Of a stretch of DNA of 9,338 nucleotides, positions 6,601-9,338 are shown in pieces. Position numbers and translations under genes: made by a program. Source of the stretch: an uncultured Planctomycetales bacterium (GTDB lineage: Bacteria; Planctomycetota; Planctomycetia; Pirellulales; Thermoguttaceae); NCBI GenBank assembly GCA_937889015.1, contig CALARR010000269.1, positions 1 through 9,338 of the forward strand, given 5' to 3'. How positions within the stretch are numbered: position 1 is the first letter of the stretch; the number at the start of each line of letters is the position of its first letter. Below the pieces are notes generated by a model, which did not search any database, had not been told where the DNA came from, and saw nothing but the letters and a program-made list of their open reading frames with translations.

Positions 6601-7563
6601 GCCTGCCTGGAGCGGGCCGTCGAGGCCCTGCTGCAATCCTGGCTGGATCACAGCCGGCGCGTGCGGCTCTCGGTCCTCGAAAACGTCTCCGACGAGTCGC
6701 GCTGGAAGGCCCTGCGCCAATTCGTCGAACTGTATGGCCACGATCTGTTCACCCAGAAGTTCATGAACCTGGGCAACCTCCGCGCGATCCTGCACCAGGG
6801 AGTCGACGCCTGGCTGCAGTCCCTGCAAGAAGACCCGGACGAAGCGGAAGAACTACGCCTGCTGGCCGACCTCGACCACCGACTGCCGCGCCAGGAAGCC
6901 GTCGAATGGCTTTCCATCATCATCGAGGCGGTCGTAGAGAACTACGGAGAGTACATCGACTACAACAGCACGACCACCCAGTCCGATCGGGGCGAGATGC
7001 TCTACACGCTCCTGGACTTCCTCCGCTTGCAGAGCAGCTACAATCGCGTGGCCTGGAATCTGCGGCCGGTGATCGTGGCCCACGAGGTGCTGGTCCGCAG
7101 CGGTCAGGACCAGGCGGCCCACATCTGGCGGCAGGCGGTCGCGCAGCGCACCGCGGACATCGCCAACGAACACCTCAAACGCTTCGCGCGCCTCAATCGC
7201 CAATACGGCATGCGCTTGCCCAGCGTGGCCGAACGCCTGGAAGAACGTTTCGTCCGGCCGTTGACCATCGACCGGCTGCGCGCCCTGGTGCGACCGGCGA
7301 TCGAAGAGCTGCGCGCGGGCACCGAGGCCTCTTCCTTGCAGCAATTGCAGGAGGGGATCCAGCCGCTGATCGAGGAGCCGGCGGGCGTGGGGTTCGACGT
7401 GCCCGGCTGGCTGGAAGCCATGGAAGACGAGTTGGAGGTCCTGCGCAGCGGGATGGACGAGGACGAAGAGCCGCTGGATCCCGATCTGCCCGTTCCCCAG
7501 GCGCGACTCTCACGCCAGGACGCCGAAAAGCAGATCACGCGCATGCTGGGCGGAACGACATAA
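3616..7563 (+). CDS. Large conserved-looking protein of unknown function (1315 aa, predicted alpha-helical, cytoplasmic)
   Basis: I do not recognise a family. The 1315-residue product has no signal peptide, no convincing membrane helix (residues 178-192 are hydrophobic but short) and no nucleotide-binding, protease or kinase motif. It reads as almost continuous amphipathic helices rich in A, L, E, R and Q, resembling TPR/HEAT-type solenoids, although I cannot define a repeat register. Three parts can be seen. An N-terminal half includes an aromatic/histidine-rich stretch at 233-253 (YDFDHPV, NYHFGQWDPH) and a glycine-rich turn MAGGVSGSGPGMHD (303-316). A very acidic linker spans about 676-716, with ADDDEEDGLF at 687-696. 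A second helical half ends in an acidic tail (DEDEEPLDPD, 1281-1290). ATG 3616 is chosen over an in-frame GTG at 3538 because the extra 26 residues are low-complexity; GAGTGGA lies close upstream. Other frames are also open over most of its length, but this one gives a balanced, protein-like composition with recurrent W, Y, F and H. A scaffold or assembly role is only a guess. Confidence 0.85.
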   Translation: MDLEHVSPETWKLLEDIVGYLNFSSGSPDPHFLGNLNRLFGVLGRQDQRDWPRPEQPLWCEVRQLLWAAVERLRSAGGVFARTEQAEAALHLTFEYVLPGYRQHHRDLLFHQTEERLFQPFFMGRVLEAVLQQGPPWEESQRVVSGCLRQLNNFIGHRPVPVLQTAQKIEPYAHEWVAPIPLFIAGAGVAVGRYQDLVSKALEILQATEPRLLAQAWFHPDWLSELALDPRAYDFDHPVNKRPNYHFGQWDPHLIDNAGRYRRFILHEVTLDAMLVRVEQRGKLSYDQILYEAAAVLAGTILMAGGVSGSGPGMHDSSVTLSTLLPRIAAYRDAFYEWLLKGLQGAHGTRLREEATNLRQPFGGARQHLNQQLARRRAMQVQHTHLAQFYSWMGYTEAAASQAEIVPVASARMMCQVYCRLTAARLAIDAGNLAEAAAALPEVEDLLHRAIECGAMADPWNILGFGAQYSLFPAVENSVHDYRLDELIELMRQIFALYTRLQKEAVAAGDRELPQQLSRGMQQLARWWDKYASVEVGDVEGFSGRQAWESAEHVADVLRAWHAAGTAAGDLAFWRGRLEQFTSAKAYALVVESLLEQEDLVAAMALLIQWLSRAAEIPLEDMDYSFHELTRRWMENLLTADSPDPTPAPQTRWALARKMLDYMEANAEEYWLVPRLELEDAAQAEEADDDEEDGLFAAAYEDVTFRDSADDGMEGEMLQGGAAPATDFELNYEAERIAARLNFLTTLAHLWKRVASALGAVPEEAAERQGVLAGWLDQAGRNHKQLSALLTAIDRYPIPTPRSNQESLVEYDRRRSVKEHVLEQVIATSVETADAARSLRAAIDRHEPEADLPAWEHAAQRVLRAVFRGDAQEGRAAWPDLIQALADQPLLYVALAKGGSPQRIVASRNVQRVLRRLLAYLPRLGLLEETYQLIETIQEMEQNHAVGPGAITEFDQMFDIGCRGIARCLADSSRDWYPTAPLAADTDNPADLELIACLERAVEALLQSWLDHSRRVRLSVLENVSDESRWKALRQFVELYGHDLFTQKFMNLGNLRAILHQGVDAWLQSLQEDPDEAEELRLLADLDHRLPRQEAVEWLSIIIEAVVENYGEYIDYNSTTTQSDRGEMLYTLLDFLRLQSSYNRVAWNLRPVIVAHEVLVRSGQDQAAHIWRQAVAQRTADIANEHLKRFARLNRQYGMRLPSVAERLEERFVRPLTIDRLRALVRPAIEELRAGTEASSLQQLQEGIQPLIEEPAGVGFDVPGWLEAMEDELEVLRSGMDEDEEPLDPDLPVPQARLSRQDAEKQITRMLGGTT

Positions 7564-7605
7564 GGCCGCGCGTGTCGCAAGCCATCCTGGCAGGGCCGAG
7601 AACGA

Positions 7606-7663
7606 GTCATTCTGCGAAGCGAAGAATCTCCTGCGTCTTGGGGATAGCCGAGATTCGCTTCGC
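7606..7663. repeat. Dispersed-type palindromic repeat with imperfect hairpin between convergent genes
   Basis: The left part (7606-7630) reads GTCATTCTG, then GCGAAGCGAAGAATCTC, resembling a GTCATTCTGAGCGAAGCG-type repeat that I recall as recurring between genes in several unrelated phyla; here the AG after CTG is missing. Bases 7614-7630 pair with GAGATTCGCTTCGC at 7650-7663: fourteen pairs, with three unpaired bases in the left arm and a 19-base loop. It sits in the 118-base gap between the stop codons of the large gene (7563) and phoU (7682). The position suits a bidirectional transcription end or mRNA-stabilising hairpin, but there is no T-run on either side. Confidence 0.7.
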
Positions 7664-7681
7664 TGGCCTGCGCCCGGGGGC

Positions 7682-8338
7682 CTACCCGGCTCCGTGGCGG
7701 ATGATCCGCCCTTCGATGGTGTAGATCACGTCCTCGGCGATGTTCGTGGCCAGGTCGGCGATCCGTTCCAGATTGCGCGACGCCGCCAGCAGGCTCAAAA
7801 AGAGCTCCACGCGGTCGGGATCCTTGCGCATCATGGCCTGGACCTTCAGCCGCATCTCTTTCTTCAGGCGGTCCACCTCATCGTCCCGGCCGCAGACGTC
7901 CTTGGCCATCCGCGCGTCCGAACTCACCAATGCGTCGATGCTGTCGCGGAGCATGGACTGGCTCTTCTCCGACATCACCGCCAGGTCGCCGGGAATCTCC
8001 ACCGGCGGCTGCGCGGCAAGGGTCAACGCCTTGCGCGCAATGTTCACCGCCATGTCCCCGATCCGCTCCAGATCGTTGTTGATCTTCAGGGCGGCCACGA
8101 TGAACCGCAGATCGGTGGCCACGGGCTGGTACAGGGCCAGGACCTTCAGGCAGTCCTCTTCCACCTCCACCTCGCGCTGGTCGATCTCCGCATCGCGCTG
8201 GATGACCTGCTCGGCCAACGGCTGGTCGCGCTCGATCATGGCCTGCACCGAGACCTGCACTTGCTCTTCGACCAGTCCGCAGACGGACAAGAGGTGCCGC
8301 TTGAGCCGTTCGATTTCCCGCTGCAGATGCACCGACAT
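7682..8338 (-). CDS. phoU: Phosphate signalling complex accessory protein PhoU
   Basis: PhoU is a soluble protein made of two three-helix bundles that links the PstSCAB transporter to the kinase PhoR and represses the Pho response when phosphate is plentiful. The product has 218 residues, usual for the family (about 215-240). It shows the expected internal duplication: NNDLERIGDMAVNIA (87-101) in the first half and SRNLERIADLATNIA (187-201) in the second. Each carries the E-x-x-x-D metal cluster motif (E91/D95 and E191/D195). VATDLRFIVAALK (73-85) is also typical. Start ATG 8338 is preceded by AAAGGG nine bases upstream. phoB lies 217 bases upstream in the same direction, so a phoB-phoU unit is plausible. 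The gap is long enough for phoU to have its own promoter, and I see no Pho box in it. Neither pst genes nor phoR are in the window. Confidence 0.95.
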   Translation of the reverse strand: MSVHLQREIERLKRHLLSVCGLVEEQVQVSVQAMIERDQPLAEQVIQRDAEIDQREVEVEEDCLKVLALYQPVATDLRFIVAALKINNDLERIGDMAVNIARKALTLAAQPPVEIPGDLAVMSEKSQSMLRDSIDALVSSDARMAKDVCGRDDEVDRLKKEMRLKVQAMMRKDPDRVELFLSLLAASRNLERIADLATNIAEDVIYTIEGRIIRHGAG

Positions 8339-8555
8339 AGCCCTCTACCCTTTCGTGCCGTGCCGCACCGAGCCGCCCCACGCCAGCCGGGGACGTCCGT
8401 GGGATCCATCCTCGCTCCACGACCGCGGAAACCCGAATCCCGGGCCGCAGCGGCAGAGCCCCCTATCGTCCTTGTGATCGTAGAACACGGCGTCCGAATT
8501 GGCAATGGGCCCTTTGCGGCCGGTCGAGCCCCGGCAACCCTTCCCAGCACACGAT
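8339..8555. other. phoB-phoU intergenic stretch (217 bases) without a recognisable gene
   Basis: The stretch is GC-rich and carries no RNA gene, terminator or promoter that I can support. One frame is open from a GTG overlapping the phoB stop (8557-8559) and runs on into phoU out of frame. Its peptide is arginine-, alanine- and glycine-rich with no recognisable features, so it is not called. The stretch is unusually long for two genes that would be expected to be tightly coupled. Confidence 0.5.
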
Positions 8556-9254
8556 TCACACGTCCTTAAGCCGATATCCCACGCCGCGCACCGTCTCGAT
8601 ATAGGCGCCCCCCGGACCCAACTTCTTTCGCAGGCCCACGATCTGCACGTCCACGGCCCGGTCCGTGATCGCGTAGTGGCCGCTGTGAATGCCGTCCAGG
8701 ATCTGCTGCCGCGTGAAGACCCACCCCGGGCGCCGGGCCAGCAAGTGCAGAATCCGGAACTCGGTCGAGGTCAAATCCACCGCCTGACCCTGCACGAGCA
8801 CCTCGTGCCGGCCCGGATGAATCAGCATGTTGTGGATCTGAAAGGACTGCTCGTCTTCCGCCTCGTCTTCGCGCCCCTTCTCGCCGCTGCGCCGCAACAC
8901 GGCGCGCAGGCGAGCCATGAGCACGCGCGGGCTGAAGGGCTTGGTGATGTAGTCGTCGGCGCCCAGGTTCAATCCGCTCACAATGTCGGCCTCTTCGCCC
9001 TTCGCCGTGAGCATGATGACCCGGATCGGCTGGGTCTTGGCGTCTTCCTTCAGCTTCCGGCAGACACTCAGACCGTCGATCCCCGGCAGCATCAGATCCA
9101 ACAGGATCACGTCGGGCACGCGCGCCTCGATGGCTGCCAGCCCTTCCTCGCCCGTGGCCACACTGGCGACCTGATAGCCTTCCTTCAGCAGGTTGTAGCT
9201 CACCAGCTCGCGAATATCTTCTTCGTCTTCGATCACCAGCACGGACTGCTTCAC
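8556..9254 (-). CDS. phoB: OmpR/PhoB-family response regulator, probably PhoB
   Basis: PhoB-type regulators are phosphorylated by PhoR under phosphate starvation and bind DNA to activate the Pho regulon. With the start chosen here the protein has 232 residues. The receiver domain covers about 1-120, with the acidic pair E9/D10 in LVIEDEEDI, phosphoacceptor D53 in ILLDLMLPG, switch threonine T83 in MLTAKGEE and K105 in DDYITKPFSP. A charged linker (about 124-136, REDEAEDEQ) leads to a winged-helix DNA-binding domain (LTSTEFRILHLL, ITDRAVDVQIVGLRKKLG, VRGVGYRL). LTAKGEE and GADDYITKPFSP match E. coli PhoB closely, and GTG 9254 places the aspartate at 53 exactly as there. A second GTG at 9269 would add five residues; the 9254 start has GGGGA eight bases upstream. 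The neighbouring phoU supports PhoB over other OmpR-family members. The gene for the kinase is not downstream, where phoR usually sits. Confidence 0.9.
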   Translation of the reverse strand: MKQSVLVIEDEEDIRELVSYNLLKEGYQVASVATGEEGLAAIEARVPDVILLDLMLPGIDGLSVCRKLKEDAKTQPIRVIMLTAKGEEADIVSGLNLGADDYITKPFSPRVLMARLRAVLRRSGEKGREDEAEDEQSFQIHNMLIHPGRHEVLVQGQAVDLTSTEFRILHLLARRPGWVFTRQQILDGIHSGHYAITDRAVDVQIVGLRKKLGPGGAYIETVRGVGYRLKDV

Positions 9255-9302
9255 AACTCGAATCCCCACCAGCCGATACGACTCACCATCGCCCCCCGGC
9301 TA

Positions 9303-9338
9303 CCCGATGCCACAAGAGGCCCCGATGCTACAAGAGGC
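9303..9338. repeat. Two head-to-tail copies of an 18-base repeat, cut by the window end
   Basis: CCCGATGCCACAAGAGGC (9303-9320) is followed directly by CCCGATGCTACAAGAGGC (9321-9338); 17 of 18 bases match. The window ends exactly at the end of the second copy, so the array may continue. It lies 48 bases upstream of the phoB start. It does not resemble the 11-base direct repeats of enterobacterial Pho boxes (CTGTCAT type). It may be a variable-number tandem repeat or a binding array in the phoB promoter region. Confidence 0.75.

Noticed and set aside
3694..6828. A 1044-codon open frame on the minus strand, antisense to the large unknown gene
   Set aside because: Its peptide is dominated by G, Q, H, V, A and R in the pattern expected from reading high-GC3 coding DNA backwards, with no recognisable motif. 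The plus-strand frame has better composition and a sensible start.
3765..7724. A second plus-strand frame, open for 1319 codons, overlapping the large unknown gene
   Set aside because: The peptide is almost entirely R, G, P and A, typical of a shifted frame in GC-rich DNA, and it runs past the true stop into the repeat and phoU.
8236..8559. A 107-codon minus-strand frame starting at a GTG that overlaps the phoB stop
   Set aside because: The overlap looks like translational coupling, but the peptide is low-complexity and its last third overlaps phoU in another frame. I see no independent support.

Overview
The window is GC-rich and carries six recognisable genes, one large gene of unknown function and several short non-coding repeats. 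It looks like a chromosomal segment of a planctomycete, probably of the Pirellula/Rhodopirellula type. That placement is inference. It rests on the wording of the IspD N-terminus (NYKKPF, then WLHSAERFLNR), a probable S41 peptidase tail next to tsaD, weak or absent Shine-Dalgarno sequences at most starts, and the very large unassigned cytoplasmic protein. A 16S or protein search would settle it. I see no phage, insertion-sequence or plasmid genes, no tRNA or rRNA and no CRISPR array.

Layout. On the plus strand, positions 1-116 are the 3' end of a probable C-terminal processing protease gene. It is followed after 55 bases by tsaD (172-1197), for tRNA t6A37 formation. On the minus strand, tyrS (1214-2500) converges on tsaD with only 16 bases between the two stop codons. 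ispD (2594-3331) lies upstream of tyrS in the same direction. The 93-base gap between ispD and tyrS holds a run of seven-base tandem repeats. A 284-base divergent region (3332-3615) with a 12-base perfect palindrome precedes a plus-strand gene of 1315 codons (3616-7563). That gene encodes a predicted soluble, mostly helical protein that I cannot assign to a family. It converges on phoU (7682-8338, minus). The 118-base gap between them holds a dispersed-type repeat that can fold into a long imperfect hairpin. phoB (8556-9254, minus) lies upstream of phoU. Two head-to-tail 18-base repeats sit at the very end of the window, upstream of phoB.

Function. tsaD and tyrS serve translation (tRNA modification and charging) and ispD serves isoprenoid precursor synthesis by the MEP pathway. 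phoB and phoU are the output regulator and the negative modulator of phosphate signalling. Their usual partners, the kinase PhoR and the Pst transporter, are not in this window. The large unknown protein is the least explained object here. Its neighbours do not form a pathway that would point to a role.
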